Source: Deltaproteobacteria bacterium (GTDB lineage Bacteria; Myxococcota_A; Polyangia; JACPQR01). Taken from it: a DNA stretch of 64,000 bases. The stretch spans positions 1 to 64,000 of the forward strand of contig JACPQR010000099.1 in NCBI GenBank assembly GCA_016190375.1. The letters run 5' to 3'. Position numbers and translations under genes: made by a program. Every line of letters starts with the position of its first letter. Position 1 is the stretch's first letter. Shown here one piece after another: positions 25,587 to 34,395 of the stretch. Under the pieces are notes generated by a model. That model made no database searches. It had not been told where the DNA came from and worked only from the letters and a program-made list of their open reading frames with translations.

Positions 25587-26551
25587 GGTCCCCGCCCTTC
25601 GTCTACGCGCGCCCCGAGAGCTCCGACGAGGCCGCGACGGCCGCGCGCGCCGGGGCGCTGGCGCTCGCGGGCGGAACGGACGCGCTCGTGCTCCTGCGGC
25701 TCGGTCTGGCGCGGGCCCAGGGCGTCCTGGACTTGAAGCCCCTCGGCTGGCGCGAGATCGAAGTGAAGAGCGGCGGCGTCCTCGAGCTGGGCGCGCTCGC
25801 GACGATGGCCGAGATCGCGTCCAGCGCACTCGTGCGAGAGGGCGTCCAGACGCTGGCGCTCGTCTGCGGAAGGGTGGCGACGCCGCAGATCCGGAATGTG
25901 GCGACGCTGGGGGGAAACCTCCTGCAGGCGCCGCGCTGCCCGTACTACCGCGGCGGCTTCGCCTGCATGAGGACGCCGGGCGGTGCGGGGTGCCCGCCGC
26001 AGGATCAGGGCGGCGACGCGCGGCATCTGGGGATCTTCCCCGGCGCCTGCGTGGCCGCTCACCCATCCGACGTGGCGGTCGTGCTCGTCGCCCTGGGCGC
26101 CGGGGTCGTCACCACCCGCCGCACGATCGCGGTCGAGGAGCTGCATCGCGCGCCGGACGGCCCCGCGGACACGATCCTGGAGCCCGGAGAGCTCGTCACC
26201 AAGGTCCTCGTGCCCATGAGCGCCGGGACGTCGGCGTACGCGAGGGTCGCCGATCGCGCTTCTTTTGCCTTCGCGCTCGCCGCCGCAGCGGTGCGCCTGA
26301 AAACTCGGCAGGGTCGCATCGCCGACGTCCGGATCGCGCTCGGAGGCCTGGCGCCCCGCCCGATCCGCGCGCGCGCGGCCGAGGACGCGCTCACGGGCGC
26401 CGACCCCGCCGACCGCGCAGCGCTCGATCGAGCCGCGGACGCCGCGCTCGACGGCGCGCGCCCGCTGCCCGGCGCCGAGTACAAGCTCCAGCTCGCCCGC
26501 GTGCTGGTCGTCAGAGCCATCGAGGACGCCGCACGGAGCGAGGCGGGGTGA
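25583..26551 (+). CDS. FAD-binding subunit with extra Fe-S motif (YagS/PaoB-like)
   Basis: 322 aa from a GTG overlapping the previous stop and preceded by GGAGG; an ATG at 25565 is an alternative. FAD-binding motifs are LALAGGTDALVLL and ATPQIRNVATLGGNLLQ. Four cysteines in RCPYYRGGFACM, GGAGCPPQ and GIFPGACVAAHPSDVAV match the [4Fe-4S] insertion of PaoB-type subunits, absent from ordinary xanthine dehydrogenase FAD subunits. Completes a three-subunit enzyme in the order small, large, FAD. An associated insertion chaperone (PaoD/XdhC type) is not in the window. Confidence 0.92.
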   Translation: MRSPPFVYARPESSDEAATAARAGALALAGGTDALVLLRLGLARAQGVLDLKPLGWREIEVKSGGVLELGALATMAEIASSALVREGVQTLALVCGRVATPQIRNVATLGGNLLQAPRCPYYRGGFACMRTPGGAGCPPQDQGGDARHLGIFPGACVAAHPSDVAVVLVALGAGVVTTRRTIAVEELHRAPDGPADTILEPGELVTKVLVPMSAGTSAYARVADRASFAFALAAAAVRLKTRQGRIADVRIALGGLAPRPIRARAAEDALTGADPADRAALDRAADAALDGARPLPGAEYKLQLARVLVVRAIEDAARSEAG

Positions 26552-26634
26552 AACATCGGGCGCTCGTAACGGGGCTGAACACAGTCGCCTGCGGCTCCAG
26601 TCTCTGATCTCACCCTCCGATCCAAGCCGGACGG

Positions 26635-27570
26635 TCAACGGGCAGTCCACGGCTCGAAGCCATGAGACGAAGCTAGAGCGAGCAGCGGCCCGACGACGTC
26701 GCGGTAGCGTCGGAGGAGGTAAGCCGCCATGTGCGACGGGTTGCCCTCCTCCAGCAGGGCGCGATCGACCCCGAGGTCCGCCACGAACTCGTCGATGTAC
26801 TGGTCGAGCTCCTTGAGGCGCGGCGGCTGCCGGGCAACGGCCAGCGCGGAGCTCTGAAGATGCGCCAACGGTTCCAGCGACGAAACGGGCGGCAGCCGGT
26901 CGCCCTTCGAACTGTTCGTCGCCGCGGAGACAGGGACCAGGTTCCACAGACGGTCGTGGACCACGAAAGACCACGGAACGAAGTGGTCGAGCGTGAGGTC
27001 CTCGGGATCGACGGGGCGGGCTGTGTAGATGCACTCGAGAGCCTCCCGCCGACCGACCGCGCGCCAGTAGCGTTGCTGCCTGCCAAGCCCCTCACGGCTC
27101 GGGTCCGGGGCCAACTTGGCTGCGACTGCGGGGACGTTGGGGTTGTGGCGCTGCATGAACGCGGCCCACTCCCACAGTGCCCAGCCGCGGATGATCGCAC
27201 CGTGGCGATCCAGGTAGCGGCTCCAGGATGGATGCACGGCGATTGCGCCCTCGAGGAGACGATAGAGGTGGCCGTCGCGGAGAAACTCGTCCTCCGATAC
27301 CCCCAGTACGCGATTCTTCAGCGCGGTGTCTGAGAGCCGGACGACTCCCATCAGGAACGGCCGAACGAGGGCGTATTGGACGTACTTCGTGAGCTTCGCA
27401 CGGTCCCGACGAGGCAGACTCACGCGCACATGTTCGCGGAGCTCCGGTCCTGGTGAGAGCCCGAGCCTGACGGCTCTCGCCTGGATGTCGTCGACGATGC
27501 GGTCGAGCTCAGCCGCTGGACCGAACGAGAGCCTGTGCAGCGCTCGCGGACGCCAGGCTCGCTCGACCAT
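26635..27570 (-). CDS. HNH endonuclease, possibly 5'-frameshifted
   Basis: 311 aa from the ATG giving MVERAWRPRALHRLSFG. HNH core: DHFVPWSFVVHDRLWNLVPV then NSSKGDRLP (Asp195/His196, Asn210, Asn219, Lys222). Members of this HNH family usually carry about 60 further N-terminal residues ending in a pattern like this start. Part of such a segment (KSILLDTLERDLDSA) is readable just upstream in another frame (about 27600-27665). The gene may therefore be broken or wrongly started. Likely role: DNA cleavage, often in defence contexts, but no partner system is adjacent. Confidence 0.75.
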   Translation of the reverse strand: MVERAWRPRALHRLSFGPAAELDRIVDDIQARAVRLGLSPGPELREHVRVSLPRRDRAKLTKYVQYALVRPFLMGVVRLSDTALKNRVLGVSEDEFLRDGHLYRLLEGAIAVHPSWSRYLDRHGAIIRGWALWEWAAFMQRHNPNVPAVAAKLAPDPSREGLGRQQRYWRAVGRREALECIYTARPVDPEDLTLDHFVPWSFVVHDRLWNLVPVSAATNSSKGDRLPPVSSLEPLAHLQSSALAVARQPPRLKELDQYIDEFVADLGVDRALLEEGNPSHMAAYLLRRYRDVVGPLLALASSHGFEPWTAR

Positions 27571-27829
27571 CCGCGCGATCAGCCGATCTCGGCGATCGGT
27601 TCGCCGAGTCGAGATCGCGCTCCAGCGTGTCAAGCAAGATCGACTTGACGATGTCGATTCTCGAGCCTCGGCGCGACCTCCAACCTCTGTGGGGGGAGCT
27701 CTGTCTCGACGACCCCGACCCAATCTGCGGCTGAGAAGGCGCGACCTGCGAGCACGAGTGCTGGGCCCACGCCGACCGCGCGGCAAGCTATTTCCCGACG
27801 CCGAGTCCGAGCCGCCCGCGGATTGCCGT

Positions 27830-29452
27830 TCAGTCGAATCGGTGGAAACCGGAGGGCGACCGCGGCGTGGAGCGGGCACGGGACTTCTTGCTGAGCACGA
27901 GGCGAAGGCGCTGATCGACGTCCGGTCGGATCTCGTCGGACCACGGAACGTATCCCTCACGCCTCACCTGGAGGTCGACGGGATCCCGGCTGCGAGGGAC
28001 TCGGAGGTCGATTGGAGTCACGCCCCGAGGCTCGTGGCCCAGGAGCACCGTTGCGCCGGCCGGCGACGTCTCGATGTGGATGACGACGTCGGCGGCGGGA
28101 GCGGGAGTCAGGGCCGGCGCGGGATCGATTGGTTCTTCCCGGTCGACGGCGGGCGCGGGCGGAGCGGTGGGCGCAGGGTCGTTGCCGCGCTCGTCGACGC
28201 GCGGTCCATGGGTCTCGAGCGTGGGCGCGTCGTCGAGTCGTGACGGTGGCCGCGATCTCTCCCAGGGCGGCAGCACGACGGCGTACGCGCCGGCGCCCGC
28301 GAGGCCGGCCAGGAGCGCGGCCGCGAGCCAGCGCCTCCGGCGCGAAGGGACGAGGGAGCTCCGCTCGCCCCCCATCTCGCCCGACAGCTGCGTCTCGACC
28401 GTGACGCCTCCGGCCTCCGAGACCACCGACGGCAGCTCGGCGGGAGTGTCCAGGTCGGCGGCCGGCACCTCGGGGACGGACGAGCCAGCCCTCACGCGCC
28501 GCAGCATCTCCCGCTTCTGCGCGATCCGGTCCTCGAAGAGCAGGCGCATCCGAACCGCCAGGGCCTCCTCGGGCGGATCGTGGACGTCCATCTCCCGGAT
28601 CGCGGAGACGAGGTCCCTGCGCATCTCGGCAGTCGTCGCGTAACGATCGGCGGGCCGGCGCGCGAGGGACTTCGCGCAGATCGCATCGAGGCTCTCGGGC
28701 AGGCCACGCACGATGCGCGACGGCGCGGGCACCGGCTCCTTGCAGATCGCCTCCAGCACGAGCATCTCGCTCGGGCGCGCGAAGAGCCTGCGGCATGTCA
28801 AGAGCTCGAACAGGACGATGCCGAGCCCGAAGACGTCGCTCCTGCGGTCGAGTGGTTGGCCGCGGCACTGCTCGGGCGACATGTACGTGAACTTGCCCTT
28901 CATCTGGCCGGCTTCGGTGCGCGTCATCCGGTTGGCCACGTGCGCGATCCCGAAATCGAGGACCTTCACCTCACCGCCGTACGTGAGGAAGATGTTCTGC
29001 GGCGAGACGTCGCGGTGGACCAGGTTCTGCCTCCGCCCGTCCTCGTCGGTCAGCTCGTGGGCGGCCTGCAGCCCCGCGCAAGCCTGGCCGATCACGTGCG
29101 CCGCCAGAGCGGGCTCCACGCGCTCCGCCCTCGCGGCGGTCCTTCGCATGAGACTGCCGGCGTTCTCTCCCTCGAGGTACTCCATCACCAGGAACAGCTC
29201 CTCGTCGTCCCGGCCGAGCTCGTGGACGTGGACCACGCTGGGGTGGCGAATCCGCGCGACGATCCGCGCTTCGTCGAGGAACATCTGGACGAACTTCTCC
29301 TGCATCGCGAGGTGCGGGAGGATGCGCTTGATCACGACGGCGCGCTCGAAGCCACTCGGGCCGAGGAGCTTGCCGAGGAGAATCTCGGCCATCCCCCCCG
29401 TCGCGAGGTGGCCGACGACCTGGTACCGGCCGATCTGGGCAGGTAGCTTCAT
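27830..29452 (-). CDS. Membrane Ser/Thr protein kinase with PEGA tail
   Basis: 540 aa. Kinase domain (about 8-285) with a GHLATGGMAE glycine loop, Lys42 (VIKR), HRDVSPQNIFL (catalytic Asp148), DFG (166-168) and MSPEQCRG. A single membrane segment (about 375-395, WLAAALLAGLAGAGAYAVVL) and a Pro-rich linker lead to an extracytoplasmic PEGA domain (about 456-520, ETSPAGATVLLGHEPRGVTP). Typical myxobacterial receptor-like kinase: outside PEGA domain, inside kinase. Divergent from the TPR protein gene with a gap of about 116 bases. Ligand and targets unknown. Confidence 0.95.
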   Translation of the reverse strand: MKLPAQIGRYQVVGHLATGGMAEILLGKLLGPSGFERAVVIKRILPHLAMQEKFVQMFLDEARIVARIRHPSVVHVHELGRDDEELFLVMEYLEGENAGSLMRRTAARAERVEPALAAHVIGQACAGLQAAHELTDEDGRRQNLVHRDVSPQNIFLTYGGEVKVLDFGIAHVANRMTRTEAGQMKGKFTYMSPEQCRGQPLDRRSDVFGLGIVLFELLTCRRLFARPSEMLVLEAICKEPVPAPSRIVRGLPESLDAICAKSLARRPADRYATTAEMRRDLVSAIREMDVHDPPEEALAVRMRLLFEDRIAQKREMLRRVRAGSSVPEVPAADLDTPAELPSVVSEAGGVTVETQLSGEMGGERSSLVPSRRRRWLAAALLAGLAGAGAYAVVLPPWERSRPPSRLDDAPTLETHGPRVDERGNDPAPTAPPAPAVDREEPIDPAPALTPAPAADVVIHIETSPAGATVLLGHEPRGVTPIDLRVPRSRDPVDLQVRREGYVPWSDEIRPDVDQRLRLVLSKKSRARSTPRSPSGFHRFD

Positions 29453-29568
29453 CCCCTCGGTCCGTGCTCGAGACGCGGGCCGGCGGATCGTAACTCGCCG
29501 CGCACGGGACTGTCACGGGCGCAGATCAGGATGATCCGTCGCCGGTTGTCGTGTAAAACCGAGAAACC

Positions 29569-30384
29569 GTGATCCGTCCCCTCCTCGTTGCTTTCCTGGT
29601 GCCATGGGTTCCCGGTCCGGTGCGGGCGCAGGAGCGGCCCGGCGAAGGCGGCGACCGCGCTCGGGCGCTGGCTCTGTTCGAGCGCAGCGAGACCGAGTAC
29701 CAGGAAGGCAACTTCAGCGAGGCCGCCGCGCTCTTGCGCCAGGCGTACGACCTGCACTCCGAGCCGATTCTGCTGTACAACCTCGGTCGAGCGCTCGAGG
29801 GGCTGGGCGAGGCGGCAGGCGCGATCGACGCGTACGGTCGCTATCTCGCGGCCGACGGCAACGCTCCCGACCGAGGAGCAATCGAGCAGCGGATCGCGAC
29901 GCTTCGCCGCCAGATCGAGGAACGCGATGCGCTGGAGCGGGAGGCGCGAGCCGCCGAGCGTCCCCGCCGCCGCACCGCCACGCCCTCGGGGGCGAATTCG
30001 CCGCGGCCAGTCGAGGCGCCCGAAGAGGTCGAAGAGGCGGCGCCCCGCGCGCACACCGGCGCGGGCCGCGGGCGGGGACCGCTTCCGTGGATCGTGACCG
30101 GTGTCGGCGCCGCCGGCCTCGTCGCCGGAGGGGTCTTCGGAGCGCTCGCCCTCGAGCGCCACTCGGCAGCCGTCGACGAGCAGTTTCAGCTCGACGCCAT
30201 CGCGAAGCAGGACACCGCCGAGACCTTCGCCACGGTCTCGACCGTGTCCCTGATCGCGGGCGGCGTGGTGACGGCCGCCGGCCTGTTGTGGCTGCTAGTC
30301 GCGAGACCGGACGGCCCGGAAGAGCCGGAGACCGGCGCGTTGCGAATCGACATCGGACCCCGCGCCGTCGCGCTGAGCTTCTAG
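29569..30384 (+). CDS. TPR protein with signal peptide and C-terminal membrane spans
   Basis: 271 aa from a GTG. A signal peptide (MIRPLLVAFLVPWVPGPVRA) precedes a TPR pair (about 28-90: ALALFERSETEYQEGNFSEA, PILLYNLGRALEGLGE). A basic/Pro-rich linker (110-160) leads to two hydrophobic segments (about 165-185 and 217-240). This layout is very common beside PEGA kinases in Polyangia. The envelope location is clear, the function is not. Confidence 0.82.
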   Translation: MIRPLLVAFLVPWVPGPVRAQERPGEGGDRARALALFERSETEYQEGNFSEAAALLRQAYDLHSEPILLYNLGRALEGLGEAAGAIDAYGRYLAADGNAPDRGAIEQRIATLRRQIEERDALEREARAAERPRRRTATPSGANSPRPVEAPEEVEEAAPRAHTGAGRGRGPLPWIVTGVGAAGLVAGGVFGALALERHSAAVDEQFQLDAIAKQDTAETFATVSTVSLIAGGVVTAAGLLWLLVARPDGPEEPETGALRIDIGPRAVALSF

Positions 30385-30399
30385 TTCCGCTCCGGCGAG

Positions 30400-30858
30400 T
30401 CACTCGCCGTCGACGGCGCCCGGGCCCGGGACATCGAGCTCCCCATCGCTCGCTTCGAACAGGCCGTCCACGCGCTCGAGCGCCGGGGCCGGGCAGTCCA
30501 GCGCCACGGCGAACGCACGAATCTGGGCGAGGACGAGCGGATCGAGCGAGCTCGCCGCCGTGACCACCCTGAGCGCCGCCGCGACGAACGCCTCGGCGAC
30601 GGCCGGCATCGGACTCTGCGCCACACCGCGGTAGACGAGACCGTCACCGCGCGCCGCCGCGGCGAGGTCCTGAGGAGTCACCTCCTCCGCCTGCAGGACC
30701 GCCTCCTCGTCCAAGGACCCCGTCGAGGGGAGCGCCTGGATCTCGGCGCGAAGCGCGACGAGCTCGTCCGACGTGACCTCTCCATCCACGCGGCAGACGG
30801 CCAGGAGCGCACGAACGAAGCGCTCTGCGAGCCGCTCGGAGAGAAGGAGGTCGGGCAC
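30400..30858 (-). CDS. TerB-like domain protein
   Basis: 152 aa. VRALLAVCRVDGEVTSDELV followed by a helical bundle resembles the TerB/DjlA-like domain, whose signature is a helix ending 'aDG.v...El'. Mostly helical with Ala/Leu/Glu; no membrane segment. TerB domains occur in tellurite-resistance and membrane-associated stress complexes, but no ter genes are nearby. Convergent with the TPR gene and divergent from the lipoprotein gene at 30927. Confidence 0.6.
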   Translation of the reverse strand: MPDLLLSERLAERFVRALLAVCRVDGEVTSDELVALRAEIQALPSTGSLDEEAVLQAEEVTPQDLAAAARGDGLVYRGVAQSPMPAVAEAFVAAALRVVTAASSLDPLVLAQIRAFAVALDCPAPALERVDGLFEASDGELDVPGPGAVDGE

Positions 30859-30926
30859 GCGGAGAGTCTACAGGAATCCGCGATGGGGCGTAGACTCGCG
30901 TCCTGGCCGCTGGCTCACGGGAACTC

Positions 30927-31451
30927 ATGAAGCTGCCGATCGCGTTCGTCGGGGTCATGTTCGCGGTTGCCGCCTGCGGGACGCGCACGGAGTTGCCCGT
31001 CGACGGGGGGCCGGAGCGCGATCCGGGCGAGCCCTCGTCGGTCGAGGAGGCGCGGACGCTCTGCGCCGACGCCTGCGCACACGCGTGGGGCTGCGGCTGG
31101 GATGCCCCCCCGGACTGCGAGGGGCTATGCCTCGACCTGTCGCGCGACTTCCGCGCCGATGCCTTCCGGGCGGTCGCGGCGTGCATCACCGGTCTCGACT
31201 GCGGGGCCAACCCCGACGATTGCCCGGACCGCGCCGCGGCGGCGCTCGACCCGTTGCCGTCTCACGAGGCGTGGAGCGAGACCTGCCTCGAGCGGCTGCC
31301 CGAGTGCGGCCTGGCCCACGACTCCGGCGCCTGCTCTCCGAGGTTCGTCGTGCTGTACACGAACGATCTCGCCGACGATCTCGCCGAGTGCCTCGAGAGC
31401 GACTGCGACCGCATCGAGGACTGCATGCAGAGGAAGCCGCTGCCCCTTTGA
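30927..31451 (+). CDS. Small cysteine-rich lipoprotein
   Basis: 174 aa. The lipoprotein signal ends at AVAAC (Cys17). The mature part has about 13 cysteines, spaced as paired CxxxC/CxxC motifs in a helical frame (LCADACAHAWGC, CEGLCLDLSRDF, CLESDCDRIEDC). A similar cysteine layout (LCARACARIERC) is found in the lipoprotein at 38299-38835, suggesting a paralogous family. A disulphide-stabilised surface or periplasmic protein of unknown role. Convergent with the next gene. Confidence 0.78.
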   Translation: MKLPIAFVGVMFAVAACGTRTELPVDGGPERDPGEPSSVEEARTLCADACAHAWGCGWDAPPDCEGLCLDLSRDFRADAFRAVAACITGLDCGANPDDCPDRAAAALDPLPSHEAWSETCLERLPECGLAHDSGACSPRFVVLYTNDLADDLAECLESDCDRIEDCMQRKPLPL

Positions 31452-31463
31452 GGAGGAGGCCGG

Positions 31464-32672
31464 CTACTCGTTCGCTTCGCAGGGGTAGGGGACGAAGTCC
31501 TCGGCCACGGAGAACGGGCAGTCGAAGAGGACGCGGCCTTCGTTGCCGGGGACGGGGTTGCCCGTCTCGTCCTCCATCATGACGGTCGGGGGAGGAGCCT
31601 CGCCCTGCGCAACCGCGTCGGAGATGTCCTCGGACGACTGGACCTCCGAGCGGGCGAGATCCCCGTAGGTGTCGACCAGCGCCCGCTCGGGCGCGACGGT
31701 CACGGCCTGCGGGCCCCACAGCGGGGAGTAGGGGATCTCGAGGGGGCTCGTGCGGCGGCACCGCGTGGCTCCGAACACGTTGTTCGTGTCGAACGGATCT
31801 CCGTTCCCCGTCACGTCCTGGCCGAGGCCCCGCTCGGAGACCGGGCGCATGGTCGGGTTCGCGTAGCCCGGCACGTCGCAGATCGCGGGCCTGGGCTCCA
31901 CGTCGCAGCTCCTCCACATGATGTAGACGTTCGCGACCCTCGTCTCCGCCCGGCTGTCGCTGTCGTTGGCGGCCGGGAAGACACCCTCGGAGAACGAGAA
32001 GTCGACGAACTCGACCCGACGGCCCTCGAACCACCCGAGCTGCCGCTGGAGCCGCAGGATGTCCAGCTTGCCGTCGACGAGGGTCAGGCCGTTCTCCGAG
32101 AGCTCCGTGCCCGCGAGGACCAGCGCGCAATGGAGGACGACCTCCCTCGGGCCGACGTACTCCTCGAAGATCCGGTCGAAGTCGAGGATGAACCGATCGG
32201 CCGAGACCTCGCCCGCCTGGGCCAGTCTGTCGAGCGTCTCGATGGTCTTGACGGAGTCGGGCTCGAAGTCCTCCGGGACGCGCACGACCCACATCTGCCA
32301 GAACGGTGAGAACTCCGGGTCGCCCGGGATGCGCGTGAAGATCGGGTGGCCCACGAGGCGATCCCAGTTGAGCCGCTGGTGCTGGTCCAGCGGACAGGCC
32401 TCGTCTCCCTCACGGCAGAAGAAGAATGCGTCGTCGGTGCGCCTGGCGCCGAAGCCGAGGAACCAGTAGCCGATCTGCTCGCCGTTGGAGAAGCCGCGCA
32501 GCGACAGCAGCACCCGGCCCGACGCCTGGTCCATGCCCGGCCAGCTCACACGCTCCTCGAACGACAGGATGTCCTCGATGGGCCCGCGATCCGGGTCGCC
32601 GCCGCTCGGCTCGGACCCGCCGCACGCCATGAGGACCGACGATAGAGACAGAATACGGATCACTCGCGTCAC
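31464..32672 (-). CDS. Putative lipoprotein of unknown function
   Basis: 402 aa from the GTG giving MTRVIRILSLSSVLMAC, preceded by GAGGAG; the frame extends 20 codons further upstream without a signal. After Cys17 comes a short Gly/Pro-rich linker and then a large globular part with GYWFLGFGARRTDDAFFF, FSPFWQMWVVRVPEDFEP and RVANVYIMWRSC. It ends with a run of acidic and Pro-rich residues and two cysteines. No family recognised. It opens the run of surface lipoproteins. Confidence 0.78.
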   Translation of the reverse strand: MTRVIRILSLSSVLMACGGSEPSGGDPDRGPIEDILSFEERVSWPGMDQASGRVLLSLRGFSNGEQIGYWFLGFGARRTDDAFFFCREGDEACPLDQHQRLNWDRLVGHPIFTRIPGDPEFSPFWQMWVVRVPEDFEPDSVKTIETLDRLAQAGEVSADRFILDFDRIFEEYVGPREVVLHCALVLAGTELSENGLTLVDGKLDILRLQRQLGWFEGRRVEFVDFSFSEGVFPAANDSDSRAETRVANVYIMWRSCDVEPRPAICDVPGYANPTMRPVSERGLGQDVTGNGDPFDTNNVFGATRCRRTSPLEIPYSPLWGPQAVTVAPERALVDTYGDLARSEVQSSEDISDAVAQGEAPPPTVMMEDETGNPVPGNEGRVLFDCPFSVAEDFVPYPCEANE

Positions 32673-32784
32673 GGCTCCACGCTCCTCACGGACCCACAGG
32701 ATAGCAGGCTCCTGGAATGTGATGGCTGGCAACGGTCAGCGTCCGCCAGCGGGACGAGACCGGATAGAATGGGCGTCGCACACG

Positions 32785-34386
32785 ATGCTTCGAAGGCCCA
32801 CGATCGAGAGTCGCAAGCTCGCCTGGATCGCTGCCGTCCTCCTCGCCGCTTGCGGCTCCGGCGAGACCACGATCCTCGTCGTGATCGAGAGCGAGCTCCT
32901 CGTCCCGGAGCAGATCGACGCGGTCCGCGTGGTCGCCGAGGGTGCGGAGGAGCGAAGCGACGCGACCTACTCGCTCGCGGGATCGTTCCCCGAGTCCGCG
33001 CTGATCCGCGCCGGAGAGGACGAGGATGGGCCGGTCGACATCGACGTGGTTGGGCTCCTCGCTGGGAGCGAGGTGGCTCGCGCCAGCGCGACTACGGCCT
33101 TCCGGGAAGGCGAGCAGGTCACCGTGACGGTGCGGCTCGGACCGTGCGAGGCGTGCACCGACGGCGGCGTCGACGCGGGACCGCCCGATCAGGACGCCGG
33201 GAATGACGCGGGCATCGACGCGGCCGTCGACGGAGCGACGCCCGACGCCGGCGCCGATGCGGACTTGCCCGAGGCGTTGCCGAGCAACGTGCCGGCGGAT
33301 CTCGTCCCGCTCCCGGGCGAACGCGGGGACGTCGTCCTCGACGCGAGCTCGACGTGGAACACCGAGACAGGTGCGATCTCCGCCGAGGGCGTCGAGCAGA
33401 TCCGTCCTGCGGGCGAGGGAGTCGCGAACGGCATCGGCTTCGCCGTCCTGGCTCAGGCCGGCGGCCCGTCGCTCGGCGTCTTCACGGTCGGGCGCCTGGA
33501 GGTCTCCGAGGGCGCCGGCATCCTCCTGACCGGAGCCAACGCGGCGGTGATCGTCGCGACAGGCGAGGCGCAGATCGACGGGCGCATCAGCGCGGCCGCT
33601 GCGGGACAAGCGCCCGGGCCCGGCGGTGGCGCCGGGGCCACGGACGACTCGGCCACGGTGGCCGCGGGAGCGGGCGCCGGCGGCAACGGGCGCGACACCG
33701 GAGAGCCCGACAGCGGCGGCGGCGGCGGCGGCTTCGGCGGAACCGGAGGAGAGGGCGGCCGCCCGCCCTGGGACGAGCAGGTGCCCGCGGGCGGAGCCGC
33801 GTACGGCGAGGTCTCGCTCGTTCCGCTCCTCACCGGCAGCGGAGGAGGGTTCGGCGCCTGGACGACGGAGGCCCTCAGCGTGCACGGCGGCGGCGGAGGC
33901 GGCGCGCTCCAGATCTTCTCGACCCTCTCCATCTCGATCTCCGCGACTGGCGTGATCACGGCCGCTGGAGGTGCCGGGGGCGGAGCGCGCGGCGGCGGCG
34001 CAGGCGTCGGCGGCGGTGGAGGCGGCGGCAGCGGCGGCGGGATCCTCCTCGAGGCGCCCGAGATCCGGATCGACGGATCCCTCGCCGCCAACGGCGGCGG
34101 TGGCGGAGCGGGAGGCTCAGCTCCGCTCGCGGGATCGGACGGCGAAGGCGGACGCGACGACGCTCAGCCCGCCGCCGGAGGCGAGGCGCCGGGCGACGAG
34201 GGGGGAGCCGGCGGCGCGGGCGGGGCGAGGGACTCCGCCGACGGGCAGCCGGGGGCGCCGCAGATCAACGCGGGAGGCGGCGGTGGCGCCGTCGGCCGGA
34301 TCCGCCTCAACACGATCACCGGCGAGGCGGAGATCGAAGGAACGCTCAGCCCCGCCCCGAGCACGGGCATCGTCGCGACGCGCTGA
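32785..34386 (+). CDS. Glycine-rich surface lipoprotein
   Basis: 533 aa from the ATG giving MLRRPTIESRKLAWIAA. The lipoprotein signal ends at LLAAC (Cys23), then comes a small beta domain (about 30-115) and an Asp/Ala/Gly linker (120-165). A beta-rich stretch with regular short strands (FTVGRLEVSEGAGILLTGAN, AEIEGTLSPAPSTGIVATR) is heavily interrupted by Gly runs (GGGGGGFGGTGG, GVGGGGGGGSGGG) between about 275 and 510. Such Gly-rich beta proteins are often adhesin- or matrix-like. No family recognised. Confidence 0.75.
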   Translation: MLRRPTIESRKLAWIAAVLLAACGSGETTILVVIESELLVPEQIDAVRVVAEGAEERSDATYSLAGSFPESALIRAGEDEDGPVDIDVVGLLAGSEVARASATTAFREGEQVTVTVRLGPCEACTDGGVDAGPPDQDAGNDAGIDAAVDGATPDAGADADLPEALPSNVPADLVPLPGERGDVVLDASSTWNTETGAISAEGVEQIRPAGEGVANGIGFAVLAQAGGPSLGVFTVGRLEVSEGAGILLTGANAAVIVATGEAQIDGRISAAAAGQAPGPGGGAGATDDSATVAAGAGAGGNGRDTGEPDSGGGGGGFGGTGGEGGRPPWDEQVPAGGAAYGEVSLVPLLTGSGGGFGAWTTEALSVHGGGGGGALQIFSTLSISISATGVITAAGGAGGGARGGGAGVGGGGGGGSGGGILLEAPEIRIDGSLAANGGGGGAGGSAPLAGSDGEGGRDDAQPAAGGEAPGDEGGAGGAGGARDSADGQPGAPQINAGGGGGAVGRIRLNTITGEAEIEGTLSPAPSTGIVATR

Positions 34387-34395
34387 CCGACACGC

